Of a stretch of 64,000 nucleotides of DNA, positions 26,178 through 35,418 are shown piece after piece. This stretch comes from Rhizohabitans arisaemae. Lineage in GTDB: Bacteria > Actinomycetota > Actinomycetes > Streptosporangiales > Streptosporangiaceae. The stretch covers positions 310,001 to 374,000 of the forward strand of contig NZ_BLRH01000029.1 of assembly GCF_025996515.1 (NCBI RefSeq), in the 5' to 3' direction. A program made the translations under genes and the position numbers. Under the pieces are notes generated by a model. That model was given only the letters and a program-made list of their open reading frames with translations, was not told where the DNA came from and made no database searches. Position 1 is the stretch's first letter; each line of letters begins with the position of its first letter.

Positions 26178-28444
26178 GCGGACTCGTGGCCCAGCAGATC
26201 GTTCCCGGAGAGTTTCGCAACCCCTTTCCCGGAGTCCCCGAGGTCCGGCTCGTCGACGGTTCCCGGCCCGTGGTCACCGTGGAGACCGAGGCCGTCAGGA
26301 AAGCCCGTGCGGCGGCGATCGACTACCTGGACGCGCGGGGAACCGACGTCGGCAGGCCGCGGGACACCGGCCGGATCCTCGCCCTCGTCGGCGACCTCGG
26401 CAGCGGCAAGAGCCACATCGCCGGGGCGGTCGTCGACCAGGTCCGCAAGAGAGACGGCCTTGTCGTCGTCACCATGGTCTACGCGAAGGTCGGCGACACC
26501 CTCCTCGATCTCTACCGGCGGCTGTTCCAGTCCACGGAGGGGGTTCGCAGCGGGGACGCGGCCGGCGGAGTCCTGCTCCGCGTCGACGTCGAGCGGGCGG
26601 TGGACCGGCTCCGCGACGAGGTGAACGTACCGCCGGGGAGGGGCTCGGAGGACGCGAAACTCCGGCTGATCCCCCGGCAGCCCGATCCGCACGCCGTCGA
26701 AAGCGTTCTCCGCCTGCGGAAGCGGCTGACCGAGGTGGCCGGGGAGGACCCGGAATGCGGCTACGCGCTGAGTCTCCTCCTCCACGAGCACAACGCGATC
26801 TCCGATGCCGCGTGGGCCTGGCTCCGCGGCGCCGAGCCGACCAAGGCCCTGATCGACAGGGGTGTCCGTACCGCGATCACCGATGACCGGCGCGCCGTCG
26901 GCGTGCTCGGTGTGCTCGCGCTGCTCCTCGGGATGTCCGGCCGCAGGTTCGTCCTCGTCGTCGACGAGCTGCAGAACCTCGGGAAGCCCGAGGCCGCACC
27001 GCCGCAGGACCTGGAGTCCCTCATCAACCCGCTGCTGGCCTGGGCCTCCGCGAGCGGCGCCTTTCTCGTTCTGTGCGGCCTTTCGGATTTCTGGCGGGCA
27101 CTGCCCGAGGCGGTACGCCAGCGGGTCGGGCAGGTGGTCAGGCCGAGTCCGCTCAGCGAGGAGGAGATCCGGCAGTACATCAAGGCCGCGCAGTCCGCGG
27201 TGAACGGGGAACGGCGGCTGGCCCCGTTCGGCTTGTCGTCGATCAAGCACATCCGGGCTTTCACCGGGGGCCACCCCCGTAAGGTCATCAATCTCTGTCA
27301 CTACACGTACCGGCTCGTCGGCGCGGAAGGCCGGGTGACCCTGGATGAGATCAAGACGGCGAGTCAGGAGATTTCCGGGCCGGAGACCTCCGACGACGTC
27401 CTCGTCAAGATCTCGGAGCTCTTCGGCGGCCTCGGACATCACGTACGGCGACGGCAGCACAAGGTCGCCGGGGCGGAGGAGGAGCTGGTCTATCTCGACA
27501 TCCCCCTCGAAGCCGGGCGACACCACTGCTCCATCGTGGTCAGCGACTCGGTCGTCGACGACGACATCGCCCAGGGACTGGGCAGCCGGGCCCGGCTGAT
27601 CGGATCGACCGGCGAATCCCCGTCCGGCCCCGTCGTCCTCGTGGTCGTCGGATACCTCTCCGCCGCGCTCGCCGACACCGTGCGGGAGTCCTTCGACCGG
27701 GTGCTCAACTGGGGAGCGGACGACTTCACCCGGAACCTCGCCGAACTCATCGGCACACCCGCCGGCACAGGCGGCCAGGCCGAGACGGCGACCTTCCTGC
27801 GCGACCTGCGGCTGGAACTCGTCGCGCTCCACGCGGCCAGACGATCCGACCGGGAACTCCTTGAGCGGATCCTCCAGGAGGGCGGCGACCGGCAGACCAC
27901 CCACAACATGGTGATCAACCAGTCGTTCGGGTTCCGCGAAACGGAGTTCGTGGAGTTGGAGCTGGCCCGGGCCGACGTCAGCCGGCTCTTCAACGACGTG
28001 CTGCGGACCATCCACCAGGCCCGGGAACGGGCAGAGCGCCTGTGGCACGAGGTCTTTCAGCCCGGCAGCCCGGTCACGCCGTCCGAATCCTCGGGCGGAT
28101 CCGCGCACCTGGACGACCTGGTCGCCCAGCCGGTGGTGCAGGCGATGGGAGTGCTCGCCGCCTTGCACCTCGCGGTCCAGGCGTTCGGCCTCGGCGTGAA
28201 AACCTGCCAGAGCCGGGCGGACCTCACCAGATCGGCCGTCCGCGGTGAACTCAGAAGTCAGCAGGAACGGTTCGACCTGGTCGCGGCGGAGCTGGTCAGG
28301 CAGCTGCCGGACTACGGCCAGGACCTGAAGCGCCGGGTCCCCTATGTGCTCGCGGTCGACAAACAGATCATTCAATCGAAGGTGCTCCGGTTCGGCAGCA
28401 CCGTCTACGAGACCATCTACAACGAGGACTTCCGCAGGCGCTGA
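26174..28444 (+). CDS. AAA/STAND-like ATPase, last gene of the nine-gene operon
   Basis: 756 residues, ATGA overlap with the preceding gene. Walker A LVGDLGSGKSHIAG (near 78), Walker B RFVLVVDELQNL (near 260) and a sensor-like LVLCGLSDFWRAL support an AAA+/STAND ATPase. A winged-helix-like region around 340-410 is followed by a C-terminal helical half (about 480-750) of unknown role. No membrane segment. It ends the operon 144 nt before a strong terminator hairpin. Confidence 0.75.
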   Translation: MSGLVAQQIVPGEFRNPFPGVPEVRLVDGSRPVVTVETEAVRKARAAAIDYLDARGTDVGRPRDTGRILALVGDLGSGKSHIAGAVVDQVRKRDGLVVVTMVYAKVGDTLLDLYRRLFQSTEGVRSGDAAGGVLLRVDVERAVDRLRDEVNVPPGRGSEDAKLRLIPRQPDPHAVESVLRLRKRLTEVAGEDPECGYALSLLLHEHNAISDAAWAWLRGAEPTKALIDRGVRTAITDDRRAVGVLGVLALLLGMSGRRFVLVVDELQNLGKPEAAPPQDLESLINPLLAWASASGAFLVLCGLSDFWRALPEAVRQRVGQVVRPSPLSEEEIRQYIKAAQSAVNGERRLAPFGLSSIKHIRAFTGGHPRKVINLCHYTYRLVGAEGRVTLDEIKTASQEISGPETSDDVLVKISELFGGLGHHVRRRQHKVAGAEEELVYLDIPLEAGRHHCSIVVSDSVVDDDIAQGLGSRARLIGSTGESPSGPVVLVVVGYLSAALADTVRESFDRVLNWGADDFTRNLAELIGTPAGTGGQAETATFLRDLRLELVALHAARRSDRELLERILQEGGDRQTTHNMVINQSFGFRETEFVELELARADVSRLFNDVLRTIHQARERAERLWHEVFQPGSPVTPSESSGGSAHLDDLVAQPVVQAMGVLAALHLAVQAFGLGVKTCQSRADLTRSAVRGELRSQQERFDLVAAELVRQLPDYGQDLKRRVPYVLAVDKQIIQSKVLRFGSTVYETIYNEDFRRR

Positions 28445-28587
28445 CCCCGTCGGCCGATCTTCGGAGCACGTGCGGCCGGAAGCCGCGCCCATGTCCCGGT
28501 ACGGCGTACGCGGCGGCAGCCGTACCCCTCCGGCCTGTGAACCGCCCTCATCGCATTCGACGCTGTGAAACGGGGCTCCCCGATGAT

Positions 28588-28628
28588 CGTTGCGGGTACG
28601 GCCGACGCCGACGGCCGTACCCGCAACG
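28588..28628. terminator. Bidirectional terminator after the nine-gene operon
   Basis: Perfect 17-bp stem (28588-28604 with 28612-28628), 7-nt loop, between convergent genes. Confidence 0.85.
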
Positions 28629-28655
28629 GGTTCACAACCCTGACGGGCGGGACGG

Positions 28656-29813
28656 TCAGCGGAAGGCGTCGAGGCCGGTGAGGGCACGGCCCAAGGTGAG
28701 CAGGTGGATCTCCTGGGTGCCCTCGTAGGTGAGGACCGACTCCAGGTTGTTCATGTGCCGGATCACCGGATACTCAAGGGTGATCCCGTTCGCGCCGAGG
28801 ATGGTCCGGGCCTGCCGGGCGATGTCGAGGGCCGCGCGGACGTTGGCGAGTTTGCCGAAGGAGACCTGCTGCGGGGTGAGCCGGCCCGTGTCCTTGAGGC
28901 GGCCCAGGTGGAGCGCCGTGAGGCCCGCCTGCTCGGTCGCGACCGCCATCCAGGCGAGCTTCTCCTGGGTGAGCTGGAAGGCGCCGATCGGCCGGTCGAA
29001 CTGGACCCGGGTCTTGGCGTAGTCGATCGCGGCGGACAGGCAGGACCGGGCCGCCCCGGTCACCCCCCACAGGATGCCGAACCGGGCCTCGGTCAGGCAG
29101 GACAGCGGGCCCTTCAAGCCGCTGACGTGGGGGAGTACGGCGTCCGCGGGCAGCCGCACGTCGTCGAGGTAGAGCGAGGAGGTCACGGAGGCGCGGAGCG
29201 AGAGCTTGCGGTGCATCTCCACGGCGGAGAACCCCGGCGTGTCCGTCGGCACCACGAAGCCGCGGATCCCGCCCTCGGTGCCCGCCCAGACGACGGCGAC
29301 GTCGGCGACCGAGCCGTTGGTGATCCACATCTTGGCGCCGTTGAGCACCCAGTCGCCGGAGGCCTCCTGCTTGGCGTAGGTGCGCATCGCGCCGGGGTCG
29401 GAGCCCTGGTCGGGTTCGGTGAGACCGAAGCAGCCGATCGCCTCCCCGGAGGCGAGCCGCGGCAGCCAGGTGGTCTTCTGCTCCTCGGAGCCGTACTTCC
29501 AGATCGGGAACATGGCGAGCGAGCCCTGCACCGAGACGAAGGAGCGGAGCCCCGAGTCACCGGCTTCGAGCTCGCGGCAGGCGATGCCGTAGGAGGTCGC
29601 GTCGAGGCCGGCGCAGCCGTACCCTTCCAGGTGCATGCCGAGCAGGCCGAGTTCGCCGAGGGCGGGGGCGAGTTCCCTGGAGGGGAAGACACCGGACTCG
29701 AACCACTCCGATATGTGGGGGGCGACCTGGTCGTCGACGAAGGCGCGTACGGTGTCACGGATCAGCTGCTGCTCGTGGGTGAACTCGTCGTCGATTCGAA
29801 GCAGGTCGGTCAT
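28656..29813 (-). CDS. gcdH: Glutaryl-CoA dehydrogenase-like acyl-CoA dehydrogenase
   Basis: 385 residues from the ATG at 29813, preceded by GAGAGGAA. Acyl-CoA dehydrogenase fold: helical N-domain, beta-domain with CFGLTEPDQGSDPGAM and WVLNGAKMWITNGSVADV, and C-domain with the catalytic-Glu segment TYEGTQEIHLLTLGRALTG, which is the form found in glutaryl-CoA dehydrogenases. The reaction would be FAD-dependent oxidation and decarboxylation of glutaryl-CoA to crotonyl-CoA in lysine/tryptophan breakdown. Monocistronic in appearance. Confidence 0.85.
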   Translation of the reverse strand: MTDLLRIDDEFTHEQQLIRDTVRAFVDDQVAPHISEWFESGVFPSRELAPALGELGLLGMHLEGYGCAGLDATSYGIACRELEAGDSGLRSFVSVQGSLAMFPIWKYGSEEQKTTWLPRLASGEAIGCFGLTEPDQGSDPGAMRTYAKQEASGDWVLNGAKMWITNGSVADVAVVWAGTEGGIRGFVVPTDTPGFSAVEMHRKLSLRASVTSSLYLDDVRLPADAVLPHVSGLKGPLSCLTEARFGILWGVTGAARSCLSAAIDYAKTRVQFDRPIGAFQLTQEKLAWMAVATEQAGLTALHLGRLKDTGRLTPQQVSFGKLANVRAALDIARQARTILGANGITLEYPVIRHMNNLESVLTYEGTQEIHLLTLGRALTGLDAFR

Positions 29814-29925
29814 GGGGTGTTTCCTCTCGGGGCGTCTCCGACCAGGGTATGCCAGGGGGTACACCAGGGTTTGGCCAGGGGGAATCCGGATGGCTCCGTG
29901 AAGCGTGCGGAGAAATGATGGCCCT

Positions 29926-30177
29926 ATGAATGAGATGAACCAGTTCAAGCAGCTTCAGCGGACTCGGGAAGGCCGCATCATCGCCGGTGTGTGCACAGGT
30001 ATCGGGCGGTATATCGGCGTCGACCCGAATGTGGCCCGGATCGGGCTCGCCGTCCTCAGCCTCTTCGGCGGCACCGGAATCGCGCTGTACGCGGTGGGCT
30101 GGCTGCTCCTTCCGGAGGAGGGGGCGAGCACCTCGATCGTGCAGAACATGCTGGAGAAGCAGCGGGCGGGCCGGTAG
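29926..30177 (+). CDS. PspC-domain membrane protein
   Basis: 83 residues. The PspC signature is clear: REGRIIAGVCTGIGRYIGVD followed by NVARIG, then a hydrophobic segment GTGIALYAVGWLLLPEEG. Small PspC proteins are membrane proteins linked to envelope stress. Start taken at 29926 because similarity begins there. It ends flush against the convergent MFS gene. Confidence 0.85.
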   Translation: MNEMNQFKQLQRTREGRIIAGVCTGIGRYIGVDPNVARIGLAVLSLFGGTGIALYAVGWLLLPEEGASTSIVQNMLEKQRAGR

Positions 30178-31464
30178 TCAGGCCTGTTCGGCGCGGACCC
30201 GTTCGATGATGCCGCCTCGGGTGCCCGTCCACGCCACGGTGAGGAGGCAGGCGGCGGCGAGCCCGGTCACCCCGACGAGCGCGATGACGGAGGCCGGTCC
30301 GAGGCTCTGCGCCAGGGCGCCCGCGACGAGGATGCCGATCCCTTGGGCGGCGAGCAGCCCGGACTGGACGAGTCCGAACGCCTGAGCTCGTCCGGCCGGT
30401 GGGACGCATTGCACGAAAGCCGCGTTCGCCGCCAGCTGGTAAGCCCCGCCGATCCCGGACACGCACCAGAGGACGATCACGACCCAGAGCGGCGGCCCCA
30501 GCCCGCATACGATCAATGGGGCGCAGGTCAGCATGGCCATCCAGCCCATCGAGTGGAGTCGGCCCGGTGGCGAGACGAACCGGCCGAACAGGAAGCCGCC
30601 GATCACCGTCCCGGTCGGCATGGCCGCCATCAGCAGGCCGGTGACCACGGGCAGACCCTCGTCGTCGGTGAACGTGGCGGCGTACGGCGCCGCGATGCCC
30701 TCCGGGGCGATGTAAAAGCCGCAAAGCCAGGCGAACAGCACCAGAACACGGAGCCGGGGATCGCCGAAGACCAGCCGGGCTCCCATCCGCGTCGTCGCCC
30801 ACATGGAGGGCATGCCGCCCTCCGGCGGAGGAGGCAGGCGGCGCCGCCGTACTCCGGCCACGAGCGCCAGCGCGGAGGCGAGGAAGGTGGCCGAGTCGAG
30901 GGCGAGCGCCCGGTAGGGGCCGAGCAGGGCGATCGCCGCTCCGCCGGCCGCGAAGCCGATCATCTGGACGCCCTGGTTGGTCATGTTCTGCAGCGCGGAC
31001 CCAAGGACGTACCGGTCACCGTGCAGGATGTCGGGCAGCAGCGCGGCGCGGGCCGCGGTGAAGGGCGCGCTGAGCAGGACGACGCAGAAGACCAGGACGC
31101 ACAGCGCGGCGAACGGCATCCCGGGAACGGCCATGAGCGCGACGAAGAAGGCGCGGAGGAGGTCGCAGACCAGCATCACCCTCCGGCGCGGGTACCGGTC
31201 GGCCAGGCCCGCCAGGAGGGGGCCGCCCAGGATCGGCGGCAGGTAGGTGAGGGCGTAGACGGCCGCGGTCAGCAGCGCGGACTCGGTGCGTTCGTAGACG
31301 AGGACCGCGAGGGCGACCTGGGCGAGTTGATCTCCGAGTTGGGAGAGGCTCTGGCCCAGCCACAGCGCGCGGAACTCACCTACGGCGATGACCTCGCCGT
31401 AGGTCGCGTGACCGCCGGACGCACGATGCCTCCCGGGCAGCCGGCTCGGCCTCGTGGCCGCCAT
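30178..31464 (-). CDS. MFS transporter
   Basis: 428 residues from the ATG at 31464 (a TTG 12 nt upstream is less likely). About 12 hydrophobic helices, with FRALWLGQSLSQLGDQLAQVAL at the start and the loop 2-3 motif GLADRYPRRRVML. This form is typical of MFS drug or macrolide exporters of the MefA/enterobactin-exporter type. Substrate unknown. It follows the zincin gene by 75 nt on the same strand. Confidence 0.87.
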   Translation of the reverse strand: MAATRPSRLPGRHRASGGHATYGEVIAVGEFRALWLGQSLSQLGDQLAQVALAVLVYERTESALLTAAVYALTYLPPILGGPLLAGLADRYPRRRVMLVCDLLRAFFVALMAVPGMPFAALCVLVFCVVLLSAPFTAARAALLPDILHGDRYVLGSALQNMTNQGVQMIGFAAGGAAIALLGPYRALALDSATFLASALALVAGVRRRRLPPPPEGGMPSMWATTRMGARLVFGDPRLRVLVLFAWLCGFYIAPEGIAAPYAATFTDDEGLPVVTGLLMAAMPTGTVIGGFLFGRFVSPPGRLHSMGWMAMLTCAPLIVCGLGPPLWVVIVLWCVSGIGGAYQLAANAAFVQCVPPAGRAQAFGLVQSGLLAAQGIGILVAGALAQSLGPASVIALVGVTGLAAACLLTVAWTGTRGGIIERVRAEQA

Positions 31465-31539
31465 ATCGCCCCGCAAGATTTACCTAGCGTTGATGCCCTG
31501 TCACCTACGGTGCCCAAGTGTGGCGGCGTTCGCAACCGA

Positions 31540-31890
31540 TTACCAGCCAAGCTCATGCAAATGATCATCATCGATCCCAAAATGGTGGGCTATTTCGTGG
31601 ATGACTGTTATCTGCACTTCCTCCACGACGTCATCCTCCGTTTCGCATATCGCACAGATCTCATTGCGGTAGATCTCTATACGATCCGGAAGAACCCCCG
31701 CATACCAGTCGCCGCGCTCGGTCAGCGGAATACCGGTGTACAGGCCGAGCAGCCCGGGTTCGGGCGGGTCGTCCACCACCATGACGACGACGTTGCTCAT
31801 CACCTTGGTCAGCTCGGGCGGGATGCTGTCCAGCGCGTCCGAGACGAGCTCCTCGAACCTCTCCCGTGACACTTCGATCACAACCGCCAT
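31540..31890 (-). CDS. Zincin-like metallopeptidase family protein
   Basis: 116 residues. The C-terminal HEIAHHFGIDDDHLHELGW carries the HExxHxxG-type zinc site with further His residues. This is the small actinobacterial zincin_1 family (often 110-130 aa), cytoplasmic and of unknown substrate. The length is normal for the family. Confidence 0.85.
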   Translation of the reverse strand: MAVVIEVSRERFEELVSDALDSIPPELTKVMSNVVVMVVDDPPEPGLLGLYTGIPLTERGDWYAGVLPDRIEIYRNEICAICETEDDVVEEVQITVIHEIAHHFGIDDDHLHELGW

Positions 31891-31946
31891 TCTGCCCCGG
31901 GAACGACTAGGGATGACCGGTGCGGTGCGGGGAATGAGGATTCGCG

Positions 31947-33596
31947 ATGGAACGCCAACGCCTCCGGAGTCTTATCAGTCGAATCCCGGCCAATCCTGTC
32001 GTCCGCTGGACCACCGTGGTCGTCGTCGCCGTCCTGGGCGCATGGCTGGGCCTGGCGGTGAGCGGGCCGGTCCAGACCTCGGTCGGGCCCGCCGAGATCG
32101 GGATGAGCCTGACCCCCTCCTGGACCGGGGACACCGTCGTCGACGTCCGTCCGCTCGGCACCCTCGGTTTCGACAGTCACGACGGCCCGCTCGCCCTGCG
32201 GGTCACCATCGACGCCGTCCATCCCGAGAAGGCCAGGGAGTTCATCGACGACCCCAAACTCGCCGACAAGCTGCCCGAGCGCTTCGAGGCCAACGTCGCC
32301 GCGGGCGTGCGGACCCTGTTGCTGAAAAGCGCGGCGTTCGCCGTCCTGGGGGCGGTGGTCGCCGGTTTCGTGGTCTTCAGGAGGCTCTCCCGGGCCGCGT
32401 GGAGCGCCGCCGCGGCCACGGTCGTCCTGATCGCCACCGCGGGGGTCGGACTCTTCACGTTCCAGCCGAGCTCGATCGTGGAACCCCGCTACACCGGGCT
32501 GCTCACCGGTGCACCGTCGCTGGTCGGCTCCGCGGAGTCGATCGTGCTGAAGTTCTCCCAGTACCGCAGCCAGCTGGCCAAACTCGTCAACAACGTCGGC
32601 CGGCTCTACGAGGCGTCGGCCAAGCTGCCGGTCTACCCCTCGGATCCGGAGACGATACGCGTCCTGCACGTCTCCGACATCCACATCAACCCCATCGCCT
32701 GGAGCGTCATCCGGTCGCTGATCGAGCAGTTCAAGATCGATCTGGTGGTCGACACCGGCGATCTGACCGACCACGGCACCGCTGCGGAGAACAGGTTCAC
32801 CGAGGAGATCGGGCGCCTCGGCGTCCCCTACGTCTGGGTCCGCGGAAACCACGATTCCATGGTCACCCAGCGTGCGGTGGCCAGGCAACGCGGGGCGGTC
32901 GTCCTGGACGGAGACGCCGTCGCCGTGGCGGGGCTGCGGATCTACGGTGTCGGGGACCCCCGGTTCACCCCCGACAAGTCGCTGGCCGTCCTCCCCGACG
33001 AAGGCCTGGCCGTCCTCGGCCGCGAGCATGCGGTACGGCTGGCGCGGGCTCTCCCCGAAGGCGGCCTCAAACCACCCGTGCACGCCCCGGCCCCCCAAGG
33101 CAAACCCTCGGCGACACCAACCCCCGGCAAGCGGTCCGTCGCCAAACCGGCCCGGCTCCCGCCGATCGGGCCGGACTCGCCCTTCACCACTCCGATCGAC
33201 GTCGTCGCCGTGCACGACTCCAACATCGGGAAGGAGTTCTCCGGGGCCACCCCACTCGTCCTCGCGGGGCACACCCACCGCCGATCGGCGGAGACCCTGC
33301 CGACCGGCACCGAACTCCTCGTCCAGGGATCCACCGGCGGCGCCGGTCTGCGCGGGCTGGAACATGAGGAACCCACGCAGCTCCAGGCGTCGGTTCTGTA
33401 CTTCAGCAAAGAGACCAGAAGGCTTCAGGCCAGGGACGACATCACCCTTGGCGGGTACGGGGAGCAGTCCGCACAGATCCAGCGTGTTCTGGCGGTCGAT
33501 CCTGGCCGTACAATTTCTCCGAGGCCTATCCCGTCGCCAACGGGGACAGGCAGCGCAGTCGTGACGCCGGGTTTCCCGTCTCCCAAGACGAGATAA
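31947..33596 (+). CDS. Membrane-anchored metallophosphoesterase
   Basis: 549 residues. A membrane helix at about 20-40, a second around 125-170 (two hydrophobic stretches), then a calcineurin-like phosphoesterase domain with the metal motifs LHVSDIHINP, VVDTGDLTDHG, WVRGNHDSM and LAGHTHRRS all intact. An insert of about 90 residues lies between GNHD and GHTH (Pro-rich APAPQGKPSATPTPGK). Such two-domain enzymes are common in actinomycetes with unknown substrates. Confidence 0.88.
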   Translation: MERQRLRSLISRIPANPVVRWTTVVVVAVLGAWLGLAVSGPVQTSVGPAEIGMSLTPSWTGDTVVDVRPLGTLGFDSHDGPLALRVTIDAVHPEKAREFIDDPKLADKLPERFEANVAAGVRTLLLKSAAFAVLGAVVAGFVVFRRLSRAAWSAAAATVVLIATAGVGLFTFQPSSIVEPRYTGLLTGAPSLVGSAESIVLKFSQYRSQLAKLVNNVGRLYEASAKLPVYPSDPETIRVLHVSDIHINPIAWSVIRSLIEQFKIDLVVDTGDLTDHGTAAENRFTEEIGRLGVPYVWVRGNHDSMVTQRAVARQRGAVVLDGDAVAVAGLRIYGVGDPRFTPDKSLAVLPDEGLAVLGREHAVRLARALPEGGLKPPVHAPAPQGKPSATPTPGKRSVAKPARLPPIGPDSPFTTPIDVVAVHDSNIGKEFSGATPLVLAGHTHRRSAETLPTGTELLVQGSTGGAGLRGLEHEEPTQLQASVLYFSKETRRLQARDDITLGGYGEQSAQIQRVLAVDPGRTISPRPIPSPTGTGSAVVTPGFPSPKTR

Positions 33597-33671
33597 ACCG
33601 CGTTGGTATCGGGGGCGGTTGTCCCCTATGCTGAGGCGGTCTCCGACGACAAGACGCGCCGGCGGAAACTC

Positions 33672-33744
33672 GCCCCCATCGTCTAGCGGCCTAGGACACC
33701 GCCCTTTCAAGGCGGCGGCACGGGTTCGAATCCCGTTGGGGGCA
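33672..33744 (+). tRNA. tRNA-Glu (UUC)
   Basis: Acceptor stem 33672-33678 pairs with 33737-33743, discriminator A at 33744; T loop GGTTCGAAT and anticodon TTC in CCTTTCAAG. First of three closely spaced tRNA genes. Confidence 0.95.
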
Positions 33745-33813
33745 CTGGTACTCTTTACGAGAACCAAACAAGGGCGGAAACGCGGTAAGATCCGTTCATA
33801 GCTTGAAAAACTA

Positions 33814-33888
33814 GGTCCTGTAGAGCAGTTTGGAGTGCTCGCCACCCTGTCAAGGTGGAGGTCGCGGGTTCAAGTCCCGTCAGGACCG
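33814..33888 (+). tRNA. tRNA-Asp (GUC)
   Basis: Acceptor 33814-33820 pairs with 33881-33887, discriminator G at 33888. Anticodon GTC in CCTGTCAAG, T loop GGTTCAAGT. Confidence 0.95.
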
Positions 33889-33918
33889 CTCGGATTGGCG
33901 TCAGTCAACGCCTATCGA

Positions 33919-33992
33919 GGTCAGGTAGCTCAGTCGGTACGAGCGTCCGCCTGAAAAGCGGAAGGTCGGCGGTTCGACCCCGCCCCTGACCA
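33919..33992 (+). tRNA. tRNA-Phe (GAA)
   Basis: Acceptor 33919-33925 pairs with 33985-33991, discriminator A at 33992. Anticodon GAA in CCTGAAAAG. Followed by a rho-independent terminator. Confidence 0.95.
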
Positions 33993-34012
33993 CCGGATCA
34001 AGCAACTAAGAT

Positions 34013-34043
34013 GCCCCGAACGGATCGTCGTTCGGGGCTTTTT
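34013..34043 (+). terminator. Intrinsic terminator of the tRNA operon
   Basis: GCCCCGAACG/CGTTCGGGGC stem (34013-34022 with 34029-34038) followed by five T: a textbook rho-independent terminator. Confidence 0.93.
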
Positions 34044-34146
34044 GATCTTCTGTGACGGCAGCACCGACATTGCGGGTGGAAGACCGGCGTGACGGGGAGG
34101 CCTCCCCTTGATCCGAAGGGCCGGCTCGGCCACCGGATAGCGCGGA

Positions 34147-34611
34147 TCAAGCGTTCCCGAGCAGCCTGGTCATGAACACGCTGTGTGGGTCGGGCCGGTA
34201 ATCGGCGAAGGGCCCGCAATACTCGAACCCGAACTTCGCATAGAGCCGCCTGGCCGGGAGGAAGAAATCCGCCGAGCCGGTCTCCAGGCTCAGCCGGGCG
34301 AATCCCATACTCGTGGCCTGGGCGATGATGTGCTCCGTCAGCAAGGACGCGATCCCGCTGCGCTTGCGTGCGACCGTGGTACGCATCGACTTCAGCTCGG
34401 CGTGGAGCGGGTCCAGCCTCTTGATCGCGCCACAGCCCACCACGGTGTCGTCGTCCATCACCGACCAGAATGTGACGTCGGCATCGCGGAGACCGTCCAG
34501 ATCGAGGGCGTGCTTACTCTCCAAGGGCGTGGTCGACCGCATCTCCTCGATGTGTTCGCGGAGAAACACGGCGATCTGTGAACCGGTCAGGTCATCCTCG
34601 ATGATTCTCAT
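34147..34611 (-). CDS. GNAT-family N-acetyltransferase
   Basis: 154 residues. GNAT core: VVGCGAIKRLDPLHAELKSM, acetyl-CoA loop VARKRSGIASLLTEHII (the Q/RxxGxG/A motif as RKRSGIA), then SLETGSADFFLPARRLYAKF and GFEYCGPF. Resembles the PhnO/YsnE-type stand-alone acetyltransferases. Substrate unknown. Confidence 0.88.
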   Translation of the reverse strand: MRIIEDDLTGSQIAVFLREHIEEMRSTTPLESKHALDLDGLRDADVTFWSVMDDDTVVGCGAIKRLDPLHAELKSMRTTVARKRSGIASLLTEHIIAQATSMGFARLSLETGSADFFLPARRLYAKFGFEYCGPFADYRPDPHSVFMTRLLGNA

Positions 34612-34810
34612 TCAGCTCGCTCTGGGCACGAGGTACAGAAGTCTTCTGCACTCTATGAGGCCCGGACCTCCATGAGGCGTACGACCTACGGCCGGATTCC
34701 CATCCTCCATGGGTGATCCGCCCCGAGGTCCTTGAGCTCCATGGTGTCCATCGCGTCGTGGCGTGGGGTCTCCCCAAGGCTTGTCGGGGACGCTGGTTAG
34801 GGTGGCGTCC

Positions 34811-35275
34811 ATGACTCCTGCTCCGCGGTCGAACACTCCGAGAAGTGCCGTGAACCGGAAGCAAGACACGCTGCGACGGCTGGAAGAGGACGAAGACGTC
34901 TGGGTGGCGTCCGCCGACCCCGACGGCAACCCGTATCTGGTGCCGCTGTCGTTCCTCTGGGACGGTGCCGCGTTGATCCTGGCCACCCTCGGGTCGACCC
35001 CGACCGGCCGGAACCTGCGGGCCACAGGCCGGATTCGCATCGGGCTCGGGCTCACCCGTGACGTCGTGATGATCGACGGAAGCGCCGAGCCGCTCCACCC
35101 CGACGAGGTGTCCGACGAGCTTGGGGATGCCTTTCTGGCGAAGGCCCACTTCGATCCCCGCAAGCTCGACGGCTACCTGTACTTCCGCGTCGTCCCCACC
35201 CGAATCCAGGCCTGGGGCGAGGAATACGAACTCAAAGATCGCGAAATCCTCCGCAACGGAACATGGCTGATCTAG
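34811..35275 (+). CDS. Pyridoxamine-phosphate-oxidase-fold (FMN/F420-binding) protein
   Basis: 154 residues from the ATG at 34811 (an upstream ATG at 34763 is in frame but adds a non-conserved extension). Split-barrel fold signs: VWVASADPDGNPYLVPLSFL, LILATLGSTPTGRNLRATGR and VMIDGSAEPL. This is typical of actinobacterial PNPOx-like F420/FMN reductase-type proteins. The substrate is not predictable. Confidence 0.82.
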   Translation: MTPAPRSNTPRSAVNRKQDTLRRLEEDEDVWVASADPDGNPYLVPLSFLWDGAALILATLGSTPTGRNLRATGRIRIGLGLTRDVVMIDGSAEPLHPDEVSDELGDAFLAKAHFDPRKLDGYLYFRVVPTRIQAWGEEYELKDREILRNGTWLI

Positions 35276-35418
35276 TCCCGTAGAGCAATTTTCCGGGATT
35301 TCCAGAAGACTCGACACTGACAGTCACTAGATTGGATCACGCCGTAGTGGTGCCGGATTCGAGGTGACGTCATTGGATAGGCAAGGTCATCATCGAGGCT
35401 GAGCCATCCTGGCCGTGG

